Positions 1 through 7,694 of a stretch of 22,698 bases of DNA are shown one piece after another. Origin of the DNA: JAYVJM01 sp043769275 (lineage in GTDB: Bacteria; Pseudomonadota; Gammaproteobacteria; Pseudomonadales; UBA7239). Where the stretch lies: contig JAYVJM010000062.1 of NCBI GenBank assembly GCA_043769275.1, forward strand, positions 1 to 22,698, read 5' to 3'. Position 1 is the first letter of the stretch; every line of letters begins with the position of its first letter. The notes beneath the pieces are model-generated. The model made no database searches, had not been told where the DNA came from, and was given only the letters and a program-made list of their open reading frames with translations. Both the position numbers and the translations under genes were made by a program.

Positions 1-2
1 AG

Positions 3-77
3 TACCCACAAGCATTGTCTGATTCGCTTCTTAAAAAACTCGGCAGGGGCATCGCTCTGTCCGGACACGCATTATGA
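3..77 (+). CDS. Possible 3' end of a plus-strand gene cut by the window edge
   Basis: Frame 3 is open from the window edge for 24 codons and stops at TGA 75-77. The tail (ending in LLKKLGRGIALSGHAL) has ordinary protein-like composition. Frame 1 is also open, to a TAA at 103-105, so the choice of frame is uncertain. If real, the gene would converge on pssA, leaving about 70 AT-rich bases between the two stops. I cannot assign a family from so short a piece. Confidence 0.2.
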   Translation, partial: YPQALSDSLLKKLGRGIALSGHAL

Positions 78-146
78 CGATAAAAAAATTTCACGCAAGA
101 ACTAATTCACTTTTTCCATCTTTTCGCCACAAAATTACAATATCAA

Positions 147-950
147 TCACTTAGCGGCAGATTTACGTGTATACCAGTGCAGTACAGGCCCCGACAACGC
201 GTAGATTACGGCTAGGCTCAACAAAGCTTCCGCTGTAGACCATATCAATAACATGATGATGAGCAGCACCGCCAACATATAAATAAAGGGCACGCGGCCT
301 TTGAAATCTATTCCTTTGAAACTGTAATAGCGCAAATTCGTAACCATCAATAAACCTGTGATTGCTGTCAATACAGTCAGTGCTATCGGCACCCATCCCT
401 GCTCAACCTGTATGTCACTGCCTAACCACACGGTTCCCGCGATCACCGCCGCCGCCGCCGGACTGGCCAAGCCGATAAAGTAACGTTTATCGACAGTGTC
501 TACTTGTGTGTTAAAACGCGCCAACCTTAACGCAGCACACGCGCAGTAGAGAAATGCGGCAGACCAACCAAATTTACCTACGTAAACCAGCGCCCAGTTG
601 AACATAACCAGCCCCGGTGCCACACCAAAGGACACCAAGTCTGAAAGGCTGTCGTACTGCACACCAAACGCGCTTTGTGTTTTGGTCAAACGTGCTATGC
701 GCCCGTCTAAGCCGTCCAGCACCATGGCGATGAAAATCGCTATCGCTGCGCTTTCAAATCGGTGTTGCATGCCGGCGATAATGGCGTAATACCCACAAAA
801 CAACGCGCCTGTTGTAAATAGGTTCGGCAGGAGGTAAATACCGCGATGGCGCACCTTCTGGCCGCCCTCAGACACCTCCTCTACATGCTCGCCTATTGGC
901 AGCACGCTGTCGTCATGATCCACAAGGGGGGGGGGTTCCTGTTCTGACAC
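147..950 (-). CDS. pssA: CDP-diacylglycerol-serine O-phosphatidyltransferase (phosphatidylserine synthase)
   Basis: It transfers phosphatidyl from CDP-diacylglycerol to serine, the first committed step toward phosphatidylethanolamine, in the inner membrane. The CDP-alcohol phosphotransferase signature DG..AR........G...D...D is complete (DGLDGRIARL, then FGVQYDSLSD). Several hydrophobic segments follow and the protein ends in a basic tail (YTRKSAAK). This is the membrane-integral PssA type of about 250-270 residues, not the soluble E. coli PLD type. The start is GTG (948-950), supported by AGGAG seven bases upstream. An ATG directly abutting that AGGAG is out of frame and too close to be efficient. 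The N-terminal cytoplasmic stretch contains a run of ten C on the coding strand (EPPP). It lies 53 bases downstream of fabY in the same direction, probably one lipid-synthesis transcript. Confidence 0.93.
   Translation of the reverse strand: MSEQEPPPLVDHDDSVLPIGEHVEEVSEGGQKVRHRGIYLLPNLFTTGALFCGYYAIIAGMQHRFESAAIAIFIAMVLDGLDGRIARLTKTQSAFGVQYDSLSDLVSFGVAPGLVMFNWALVYVGKFGWSAAFLYCACAALRLARFNTQVDTVDKRYFIGLASPAAAAVIAGTVWLGSDIQVEQGWVPIALTVLTAITGLLMVTNLRYYSFKGIDFKGRVPFIYMLAVLLIIMLLIWSTAEALLSLAVIYALSGPVLHWYTRKSAAK
926..935. repeat. Homopolymer tract G10/C10 inside the pssA N-terminus
   Basis: Ten consecutive G on the plus strand (C on the pssA coding strand) encode three prolines plus the first base of a leucine codon, at codons 6-9 of pssA. 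Tracts of this length are prone to polymerase slippage and also to sequencing error. A change of one base would move pssA out of frame from its GTG start. Confidence 0.9.
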
Positions 951-1003
951 GTCTCATCTCCTGACTAACTATCGGCTGACCTAAAAATACCGCTCAAACT
1001 GGC

Positions 1004-2905
1004 TCAGATCATATCGGGATAATCTGCCACAGCGGGCAGCTTGATCGCCTCAGCAAAGCCAGGAACTGTCACGCTGTCTTTGCTGATTGCGATGGAGTCG
1101 CAGTCAACCACACCATGATCAAACAAATAAATAGGCTGGCTCAACCCGCGTACCGCATCTTGGTCATACTGTTGCGCACATGCAACCACCGCGTCGTTGC
1201 GCCCGTTCCAAGCTAGCAGTTTTGTTGCGCCGTGTTTTTTTCGCAACATGCCAGCCACAATATGCGGCGCAATGATCGTTGCCGATGCGTTGTTACCACC
1301 AAACCCCTTCGCATTGATTACAGCAACATCAATGCCCTTGCTTCCCACTTCCAAATCGCGGGGATCAATACGCAAATTTGAAGCAAAAACATCACCTGCT
1401 GGCTTGTCGATGGTGTGAATGCCCGGGATAAATCCATACTGCCACACGCCGAGCGTAGCAGTGATCTGATCACCTGCTGCGCTGCCTATCGAGTGCCCAA
1501 GAAAAGCTTTCATCGCAGCTACTGGCCATTTTTCTATACCAAAAGCCTTGGCGGCTTCGTTTAAAATATGCGATTCAGTCACGCGATTTTGGGGCGTACT
1601 GGAGCCATGTGCCTGCACAAAACTACGCCGCGCCACAGATTCATCGCCCAACAGCGCACGCGCCGATGCCAGTGCTTTAGCCACCGTTATGTAATTACCC
1701 GCACCTGGCGCGGAAATTGATTTTTTGTGGCCATCGGCATTTACAAATACGCTGCCAACCGCGCCATAAATGGTCGCGCCCATTTCCAGTGCTAGTTCGT
1801 CATCCATCAACACAATAAATTGAGCGGATTCCGCCAGCGTAAAACCACAGTTTTCTCCAAATGGGCGACTAGCACAGCGATGATTGGCTTGCATCGTGCC
1901 ATCAATTTTGTTCAGGCTATCGTCTGTCGCCAGTGCGCCCATCGCTGCGTAGCCTTCTATAATTTCGGGCAAAATCGGTGCCTCGCTGGTGCCAACCAGC
2001 ACCGCACGACAACGACCGCTTTTGATATCATCAGCGCCCATGCGCAAATTGTAAAGAAATGTCGCGCAGGCACCGGCACTCGAACCTGTGGGGCCGACTG
2101 ATCCCAAAATATACGCATTGACAAAGTCCGCCGGCATTTCAGAAAAGCCCAGCGCACACTGCTTGGATGTCACACGTTTTCCCGACAATCGCGCTTGCAT
2201 CATGCCGCCCGAACCATTGCCATCAAGTTGACTCATCGCGCTGCCGGCATAAACCGCCACTTGATCTGGCCGGACTTTTTTCATTACTTCCGCCCAACTA
2301 AAACCCATGCTTTGCACGGCATCAGATGCCGCATAAACCGTCATTTGCAAGCCGCGCGGGTGATTTCGTGAGTTATAAAGACGACTAGGATCAAAACCAC
2401 TGGGCAACTGACCAGCAGCTTGTACGGGCAATATTCTCTGACTGGGCACAAAAACGTCACAGCTCTCAACGACATCAACACGAACTTGCCTGGTGTCAAT
2501 GGGCGTTACTTTCCAGCCCGATGGCAACGGCTCTGGCAGTTGCCGCTCTTGTGTAACAAAAGAAATGGGCGCACCGACAGGGGACATCGTGAGACTTTTT
2601 TGCCAAGGCGCGGCTTCAACAGGAAAACAAGCCGCTTCTATGCGGCGCACAAGAGTACCCGCCGTAACCGCCTCTCCGAAGCGGCTTGCTAAATCGTCAG
2701 CAGCATAGCGCGAACCGCTTATATCCAGAAAACAGCCGTTGTTGTAATGCGCAAGATTCATCAGCGTCGACAAGCCCGTCAATGTTTCTTGACGGGCGGC
2801 CTGCGGCAGACTGTCTAGCACCATTCGGCGGTAGGCGTGGTGAAAAGAAGCGCGACCTGCTGCATTGATCCCACCAAAACCTACAATAACTGGTAAAAAA
2901 GACAT
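1004..2905 (-). CDS. fabY: Beta-ketoacyl-ACP synthase, FabY type
   Basis: This is a condensing enzyme of type II fatty-acid synthesis. In Pseudomonas aeruginosa the FabY family primes the pathway from acetyl-CoA and malonyl-ACP, replacing FabH. At 633 residues it matches FabY rather than the roughly 410-residue FabB/FabF. The thiolase-fold core shows the active-site cysteine in GPTGSSAGACAT (C280) and the two histidines in VQAHGSSTPQN (H433) and LGHSIGSAAGD (H471), so the Cys-His-His triad is intact. The N-terminus (VIVGFGGINAAGRASFHHAY) is typical of this family. The start ATG at 2903-2905 has only a weak purine-rich ribosome site. It is divergent from an AraC-type regulator and upstream of pssA. 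The function is transferred from the family; the motifs are seen directly. Confidence 0.9.
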   Translation of the reverse strand: MSFLPVIVGFGGINAAGRASFHHAYRRMVLDSLPQAARQETLTGLSTLMNLAHYNNGCFLDISGSRYAADDLASRFGEAVTAGTLVRRIEAACFPVEAAPWQKSLTMSPVGAPISFVTQERQLPEPLPSGWKVTPIDTRQVRVDVVESCDVFVPSQRILPVQAAGQLPSGFDPSRLYNSRNHPRGLQMTVYAASDAVQSMGFSWAEVMKKVRPDQVAVYAGSAMSQLDGNGSGGMMQARLSGKRVTSKQCALGFSEMPADFVNAYILGSVGPTGSSAGACATFLYNLRMGADDIKSGRCRAVLVGTSEAPILPEIIEGYAAMGALATDDSLNKIDGTMQANHRCASRPFGENCGFTLAESAQFIVLMDDELALEMGATIYGAVGSVFVNADGHKKSISAPGAGNYITVAKALASARALLGDESVARRSFVQAHGSSTPQNRVTESHILNEAAKAFGIEKWPVAAMKAFLGHSIGSAAGDQITATLGVWQYGFIPGIHTIDKPAGDVFASNLRIDPRDLEVGSKGIDVAVINAKGFGGNNASATIIAPHIVAGMLRKKHGATKLLAWNGRNDAVVACAQQYDQDAVRGLSQPIYLFDHGVVDCDSIAISKDSVTVPGFAEAIKLPAVADYPDMI

Positions 2906-2934
2906 AAGTCTGAAATCTCGCCATCTAAAACGTC

Positions 2935-2947
2935 GGCTAGTCTAGCC
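2935..2947. promoter_or_regulatory. Perfect palindrome in the fabY-regulator divergent spacer
   Basis: GGCTAG, one T, then CTAGCC: a perfect 6-1-6 inverted repeat about 30 bases upstream of the fabY start and about 80 bases upstream of the preferred regulator start. Its size and position fit an operator, but no regulator is shown to bind it. Confidence 0.4.
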
Positions 2948-2971
2948 TTGCCCCGCCCCAGCATTAACAGC

Positions 2972-3006
2972 AAAATGGCCATCAAAACTGTCATTCAGGC
3001 CATTTT
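2972..3006. promoter_or_regulatory. Inverted repeat upstream of the AraC-type regulator gene
   Basis: AAAATGGCC (2972-2980) and GGCCATTTT (2998-3006) form perfect 9-base arms around a 17-base spacer. They end 22 bases before the preferred ATG at 3029. This could be an operator for autoregulation or a stem in the 5' leader. It would fall inside the coding region if the gene began at 2948, which is one more reason to prefer the later start. Confidence 0.4.
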
Positions 3007-3028
3007 TCATGTACATGCAAGTCATCCA

Positions 3029-4033
3029 ATGAAAGTCGCTTTTGTGCTGTGCGAACAATTGCTGGCCACCAGCATTACTTTGCCTAATGAAATGTTGCGC
3101 GCGGCAGTGGATATGTCTCGCTCGCGTCGAAAATTCATGCCATTCACCCTCAATTTTGTCGGGCTGAAAACACAAGTAACCTCCCGTTGTGGCCTGCCTA
3201 TACAGGCGCACCACACGCTCGATGACACGATCTACGATCTGATTTATCTGCCTGCGCTATGGCGTGACCCGCAACCCACCGTGCGCGAAAATGCCGCGTT
3301 GTTACCGTGGCTACGTCGACAACATCAAAGTGGCGCGCTGATTGGTGCCGTAGGTACAGGAGTCTGCCTTCTGGCTGCCAGCGGGCTGCTCAATGCTCGC
3401 CCCGCCACTACGCATTGGTTTTATCTGGATGCGTTTGCCAAAATCTATCCGCTGGTCGACGTAAAGCGGCAGCACTTCATTACACACGCAGGCCACCTGT
3501 ATTGCGCAGCATCAATCAACGCGCTGGCTGATCTCACCATTCACTTTATTCGGCATTTTTTTGGTGGGGCGATTGCCGCGCATGTTGAGAGACATTTTTC
3601 CTATGAGGCACGCAAAGCTTACAACGACATCAGCTACCGCGAAGATAACAATACCCGCCATGCCGACGAGACTATTTTGCATATACAGCTTTGGCTGCAT
3701 CAACATCACGCGGAACCGCTTCAACTGGCACAAGTTGCTCAAAATTTTGGCATGAGCCTGCGCCACTTTAATCGCCGCTTTAAAAATGCAAGCGGCAAAA
3801 GCCCTCTGCAATATTTGCAAGCACTGCGCATAGAGCAGGCGCGTGACCTTCTAAAAAACAGCAATTTGAGCATCAGTGAGGTGACTTACCGTGTGGGCTA
3901 TCAAGACAGCCATCACTTTTCAACGCTATTTAAAAAATTCTGCAACCTCACGCCACAGGAGTTCCGCAAAAGCATGCGCAGTAAATTATTTTCTTTGGAT
4001 TTGAATGCAAGCCGTGCTAAACAAGGCACCTAG
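3029..4033 (+). CDS. GlxA-like AraC-family transcriptional regulator with DJ-1/PfpI domain
   Basis: A two-domain regulator of 334 residues from the preferred start. Residues 1 to about 165 resemble the DJ-1/PfpI (class I glutamine amidotransferase-like) domain: MKVAFVLCEQLLATSITLPN at the front and GAVGTGVCLLAASGLL at 107-121, with a cysteine at the usual elbow position. Residues about 215-315 form the AraC DNA-binding domain with two helix-turn-helix units (LQLAQVAQNFGMSLRHFNRR and ISEVTYRVGYQDSHHFSTLF). An upstream in-frame ATG at 2948 would add 27 residues, but the family normally begins at MKVAF and two inverted repeats occupy that leader. The ligand is unknown. Divergence from fabY suggests, but does not show, control of fabY. 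It converges on cobS with a 20-base gap. Confidence 0.85.
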   Translation: MKVAFVLCEQLLATSITLPNEMLRAAVDMSRSRRKFMPFTLNFVGLKTQVTSRCGLPIQAHHTLDDTIYDLIYLPALWRDPQPTVRENAALLPWLRRQHQSGALIGAVGTGVCLLAASGLLNARPATTHWFYLDAFAKIYPLVDVKRQHFITHAGHLYCAASINALADLTIHFIRHFFGGAIAAHVERHFSYEARKAYNDISYREDNNTRHADETILHIQLWLHQHHAEPLQLAQVAQNFGMSLRHFNRRFKNASGKSPLQYLQALRIEQARDLLKNSNLSISEVTYRVGYQDSHHFSTLFKKFCNLTPQEFRKSMRSKLFSLDLNASRAKQGT

Positions 4034-4053
4034 AAAAGGAAGGTAACAGCTAT

Positions 4054-4833
4054 TTACCCCACCACCGCCACACAAACCAACAACACCCAAAGTTCAGCAA
4101 GCTGCTGCACAGCACCTAAACAGTCGCCGGTATAGCCATCAATACGCCGCCTGAAGTAACGGCCGCACAACGTGCGAAGCAATAGCAAACCAAGACTCAA
4201 AGGCAACCATGTGCCAATGGGTAACCACAGCATAAATATCACACAGAGCAATAAGACAAACACCGCATCTGACCCTGAAAAGGTCAGATGCGGTATTTTT
4301 CCGGTTGATTCCGTGAGGTCTTCTGCTCGGGCATAATCCAGCGAAAGCAATAAAGAGGCAGATGCTGCACGACTGAGCACATGCGCCGCCAGTAAAACGG
4401 GCAATGCTATCTTCAGCGACAAGCAGCCCAGCAGGCTGATTTTACTCGCCAGCAGCAAACCCAGCCCCAAACTACCGTACGTGCCTAAACAGGAATCTTT
4501 CATGATCACAAGCACTTGTTCACGGCCGTGACCACCACCAAAAGCATCGCAAGCATCAGCAAAACCGTCTTCGTGGAGTGCGCCCGTGAGCAAAATACTG
4601 AATGCGACACTAAGAATCACAGACGGCCACCACGGCAACACACGCGAAAAACCCGCCAGCAACGCAAACTGGACGGCGGCAGCCAGCACACCAACCAATG
4701 GAAAACCACGCGCTATCTTGCAAGCAATATCAGGATCGTAATACACCCAACGAGACACCGGCAATCGCGTGAAAAACATCAGTACGAGCAGCGCTTCCTG
4801 AAAGCTCCGTCCTAACGCCTTCCGCCAATTCAT
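4054..4833 (-). CDS. cobS: Adenosylcobinamide-GDP ribazoletransferase (cobalamin synthase)
   Basis: It joins adenosylcobinamide-GDP to alpha-ribazole (or its phosphate) to complete the nucleotide loop of cobalamin, at the inner membrane. The family motif HEDGFADACDAFGGG is at residues 87-101 and MKDSCLGTYG at 111-120. Several hydrophobic helices fill the rest, and 259 residues is the usual length. The ATG (4831-4833) is four bases after the dapE stop, with a purine-rich site inside the end of dapE, so the two are likely co-translated. No other nucleotide-loop genes (cobU/cobP, cobT, cobC) are in the window, so this is an isolated cobalamin gene beside lysine-synthesis genes. Confidence 0.93.
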   Translation of the reverse strand: MNWRKALGRSFQEALLVLMFFTRLPVSRWVYYDPDIACKIARGFPLVGVLAAAVQFALLAGFSRVLPWWPSVILSVAFSILLTGALHEDGFADACDAFGGGHGREQVLVIMKDSCLGTYGSLGLGLLLASKISLLGCLSLKIALPVLLAAHVLSRAASASLLLSLDYARAEDLTESTGKIPHLTFSGSDAVFVLLLCVIFMLWLPIGTWLPLSLGLLLLRTLCGRYFRRRIDGYTGDCLGAVQQLAELWVLLVCVAVVG

Positions 4834-4837
4834 CGCG

Positions 4838-5980
4838 CTATCTCTTTCCCAAAAGTCTGTGCAGAATTTTTTCGTAGATCAACGACAACTGCTCTAACTC
4901 ACCAACATGCGTGTTTTCGTCAATTTTGTGGATGCTGGCATTGACCGGCCCAAGCTCGATCACTTGCGCACCCGTTGGCGCAATGAAACGCCCATCCGAC
5001 GTGCCGCCCGCCGTTGATAGCTCGGCATCCACGCCAGCGATATCACGAATAGCCGCAACGGTTGCGTCCACAAGATCACCACTCGCCGTTAAAAATGGCT
5101 GCCCGCCCAACGTCCATTCGATCTCATAACGCAGGCCATGCTTATGCAGAACCGCCTCGGTGCGAGCACGCAATTCTTGCTCTGTCACCGCAGTTGAAAA
5201 CCGAAAATTAAACAACACATCAACGCTACCAGGGATGACATTCGTCGCGCCCACGCCACCGTAAATATTGGACATTTGAAAACAGGTGGCAGGAAAAAAC
5301 TCATTGCCGGTATCCCACACTTCTGCCACCAAATCAGCTAACGCAGGTACCGCCTTATGAATGGGGTTATCGGCCAAATGCGGATAAGCAATATGCCCCT
5401 GTATTCCATTAATCGTCAATTTCGCACTCAAAGAACCACGGCGGCCATTTTTAATCGTGTCACCTAAATGCTTGTTGCTGGAAGGCTCACCCACCAAACA
5501 CCAATCAATTACTGCGTTTTCTTTTTGCAATTGCTCAATGACTTTCTGCGTGCCATTGACGGCAACACCTTCTTCATCACTCGTGATTAAAAAAGCAATG
5601 CGACCTAGGTGATCTGGATTTTTAGCAACGAAAGATTCGCAGGCAATAACCATTGCCGCAATGCTGCCTTTCATGTCGGCTGCGCCGCGTCCGTACAGGT
5701 AATCGCCTTTGATCGTTGCCTCAAACGGCGCACTGTGCCAATGCTGCGCGTCACCGCTTGGCACCACATCGGTGTGACCGGCAAAGCAAAAAGTAGCGCC
5801 TTCTTTGCCACGTACAGCCCAAATATTTTTAACATCACCAAACGGCATATCACGGCAATCGAAGCCAATGGCCGTTAGACGCTGCTTCAAAATGTGCTGG
5901 CAGTCTGCATCATCTGGTGTCACGGATTTTTGGTTAATTAACTGGCATGCGAGTTCTAGCGTTGGCGTTTTGATGCTCAT
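4838..5980 (-). CDS. dapE: Succinyl-diaminopimelate desuccinylase
   Basis: It hydrolyses N-succinyl-LL-diaminopimelate to LL-diaminopimelate and succinate in the cytoplasm, for lysine and peptidoglycan. It is a dinuclear zinc M20 peptidase-fold enzyme of 380 residues, the family's usual size. The metal and catalytic residues are all present: H69 and D71 (FAGHTDVVPSGD), D102 (GRGAADMKG), E136 and E137 (ITSDEEG), E165 (VGEPSS) and H351 (NASIHKIDE). The start ATG (5978-5980) is preceded by GAGGA at a six-base spacing. It sits between yhbY and cobS on the same strand and shares the window with dapD and dapC, the preceding pathway steps. Confidence 0.96.
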   Translation of the reverse strand: MSIKTPTLELACQLINQKSVTPDDADCQHILKQRLTAIGFDCRDMPFGDVKNIWAVRGKEGATFCFAGHTDVVPSGDAQHWHSAPFEATIKGDYLYGRGAADMKGSIAAMVIACESFVAKNPDHLGRIAFLITSDEEGVAVNGTQKVIEQLQKENAVIDWCLVGEPSSNKHLGDTIKNGRRGSLSAKLTINGIQGHIAYPHLADNPIHKAVPALADLVAEVWDTGNEFFPATCFQMSNIYGGVGATNVIPGSVDVLFNFRFSTAVTEQELRARTEAVLHKHGLRYEIEWTLGGQPFLTASGDLVDATVAAIRDIAGVDAELSTAGGTSDGRFIAPTGAQVIELGPVNASIHKIDENTHVGELEQLSLIYEKILHRLLGKR

Positions 5981-6064
5981 GCGTTGTCCTCAACAAAAGG
6001 TAATACCAATGGGGGGAATCATTTTTGGCATCGGGATGGGCAAAGAACACAGGAACGCAAACCG

Positions 6065-6388
6065 TCAACCGCGGGGGGCTTTACTCAAATTAGGCTTGGC
6101 CTCTGGATTGGCTTTGTAAAGCAGCGCAACATGACCGATTTGCTGCACCAGTGCGCAATCACACACAGCGCACACTTGTGTAATCAGTGCCTGTTTCTCA
6201 CTGCGATCAGCCACCTGAAATTTAACTTTAATTAGCTCGTGATCATGCAGAGCGCATTGAATTTCGGCTATCACCGTATCGGCCAAACCTTTAGCCGCCA
6301 CAGTGACCAATGGATGAAGGCTGTGACCACTGGCGCGCAACTGTTTTCTGCGCTTGATGTCCATTTTGGAAAGATCGACGAGCAACAT
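6065..6388 (-). CDS. yhbY: YhbY-family (CRM domain) RNA-binding protein
   Basis: A small protein of 107 residues made almost entirely of the CRS1-YhbY (CRM) RNA-binding domain, which in E. coli associates with the pre-50S ribosomal subunit. Recognisable stretches are KRRKQLRASGHSLHPLV near the start, HELIKVKFQV in the middle and QQIGHVALLYK near the end. The GxxG-type loop position reads AAKGLAD. The start at 6388 has AGGA 10-12 bases upstream. An internal ATG at 6364 would give a typical N-terminus (MDIKRRKQL) but lacks a ribosome site. It lies between dapD and dapE, separated from dapD by a REP-like hairpin. Confidence 0.85.
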   Translation of the reverse strand: MLLVDLSKMDIKRRKQLRASGHSLHPLVTVAAKGLADTVIAEIQCALHDHELIKVKFQVADRSEKQALITQVCAVCDCALVQQIGHVALLYKANPEAKPNLSKAPRG

Positions 6389-6474
6389 GATTCATGTGTC
6401 CTAACGTGTAAGGCGCGCATTGTAGCCAGTTTCGACTGCGCGGGGGCAGTGCGTTTATGGGCGCATGACACTTT

Positions 6475-6529
6475 CCGCTCGTGCTGAGCCTGTCGAAGGG
6501 CGTGCCCCCGACAGGCTCAACACGAACGG
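6475..6529. repeat. REP-like hairpin between dapD and yhbY
   Basis: Two 21-base arms (6475-6495 and 6509-6529) are inverted copies matching at 19 of 21 positions around a 13-base loop. The core CTGAGCCTGTCG / CGACAGGCTCA is a motif I recognise as a frequent extragenic palindrome in many proteobacterial genomes. Read on the minus strand, both mismatches become G-U pairs, so the RNA stem after dapD would be unbroken. A further outer pair, ACTTTCCG (6470-6477) and CGGAAAGT (6542-6549), extends the symmetry. No T-run follows, so it is not a clear intrinsic terminator; it may protect or attenuate mRNA. Confidence 0.75.
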
Positions 6530-6585
6530 GGGATATCAAATCGGAAAGTTATTTTTAACCACATCCGTCGCGTGCAGAAAAAACC

Positions 6586-7608
6586 TCAGTTATGCGCGTG
6601 CAATACCGCGTTAAGCTCAACAGCCGACTGGTTACTTAAGCACTCCAGCGCACCGTTAATGGAATTCCGACGAAACAGCAAATCAGATTTTCCAGCCAGC
6701 TCACGCGCTTTGCATTTGCGTGCGACTTGGCCTGCGCTGTCGATCAAGGTAATCACGGCACCCGCCGTGAGATACAAGCCTGCTTCCACAGTGCAGCGAT
6801 CACCCAAGGGAATTCCCACACCGGCATTCGCGCCAAGAAGACAATCTTCACCTAGAGAAATCACGACATTATTGCCGCCCGATAACGTACCCATCGTCGA
6901 TGCGCCGCCGCCAATATCCGAGCCACGACCGACAAAAACACCGGCAGAAATGCGCCCTTCAATCATGCCAGGCCCCTCCGTTCCCGCATTAAAATTCACG
7001 AAACCCTCATGCATGATGGTGGTACCAGAACCCAGATAAGCCCCCAAACGCACCCGCGCTGTGTGCGCAATACGCACACCAGACGGCACAATGTAGTTGC
7101 TCATTTTGGGGAATTTATCAACAGACGACACCTCCAGAACACGCCCACCCAAACGCGCTTGCAATTGGCGAGCAGTCAATTCACGCAAATCAATGGCGCC
7201 TTCATCTGTCCATGCCACATTCGGCAACAACCCAAAAATCCCACTTAAATTGATCGCATGTGGCTTGACTAAACGGTACGACAATAAATGCAGCTTTAAA
7301 TACACCTCTGGCACAGAGACAGGCGCGGCATCTGCTTCTAAAATCGTGATGGCTAACGGCGCTTGACTATTCTCCATTGCCTTGAGCCAAAGAAAATCAT
7401 GGCCTTGTTTCAGCAGAATACCGTAGAGGCTCGCGCACTGTGATGGTGTAACACTGGCCACCAGATTCCCACCGTCGTAGCCCAGCATCTTGGCGACAGC
7501 ACCCTGCATATCAGCCGATGGATGTAAAAAAGGCTCAGGATAAAAAACTTCCAGCCATTCACCCAAACTATTTTGGGTGCCAACACCTATACCAATACAA
7601 AAACCCAT
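6586..7608 (-). CDS. dapD: Tetrahydrodipicolinate N-succinyltransferase, long form
   Basis: It transfers succinyl from succinyl-CoA to tetrahydrodipicolinate, the entry to the succinylase branch of diaminopimelate synthesis. At 340 residues it is the long Pseudomonas-type DapD rather than the roughly 274-residue enterobacterial type. The N-terminus (GIGVGTQNSLGEWLEVFYPE) is typical of the long form. The C-terminal half is a left-handed beta-helix of hexapeptide repeats, visible in GVRIAHTARVRLGAYLGSGT and GEDCLLGANAGVGIPLGD. The ATG at 7606-7608 has a good AGAGG site seven bases upstream. An 86-base gap separates it from nth and contains a nine-A run at 7666-7674 but no convincing stem. Confidence 0.95.
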   Translation of the reverse strand: MGFCIGIGVGTQNSLGEWLEVFYPEPFLHPSADMQGAVAKMLGYDGGNLVASVTPSQCASLYGILLKQGHDFLWLKAMENSQAPLAITILEADAAPVSVPEVYLKLHLLSYRLVKPHAINLSGIFGLLPNVAWTDEGAIDLRELTARQLQARLGGRVLEVSSVDKFPKMSNYIVPSGVRIAHTARVRLGAYLGSGTTIMHEGFVNFNAGTEGPGMIEGRISAGVFVGRGSDIGGGASTMGTLSGGNNVVISLGEDCLLGANAGVGIPLGDRCTVEAGLYLTAGAVITLIDSAGQVARKCKARELAGKSDLLFRRNSINGALECLSNQSAVELNAVLHAHN

Positions 7609-7694
7609 AAAAAAACCTCTTTAATGTGATAAAAACTACAGTCAACAATAGGAATTTTGACCCGCAAAAAAAAACACGTACTGCGAATGCAAGC

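Noticed and set aside
6572..7039. 155-codon plus-strand ORF
   Set aside because: It is antisense to the dapD beta-helix; the repetitive codon pattern of the hexapeptide repeats explains the open frame.
7666..7674. Nine-A run (T-run on the minus strand) after nth as an intrinsic terminator
   Set aside because: I found no GC-rich stem immediately before it on the minus strand.
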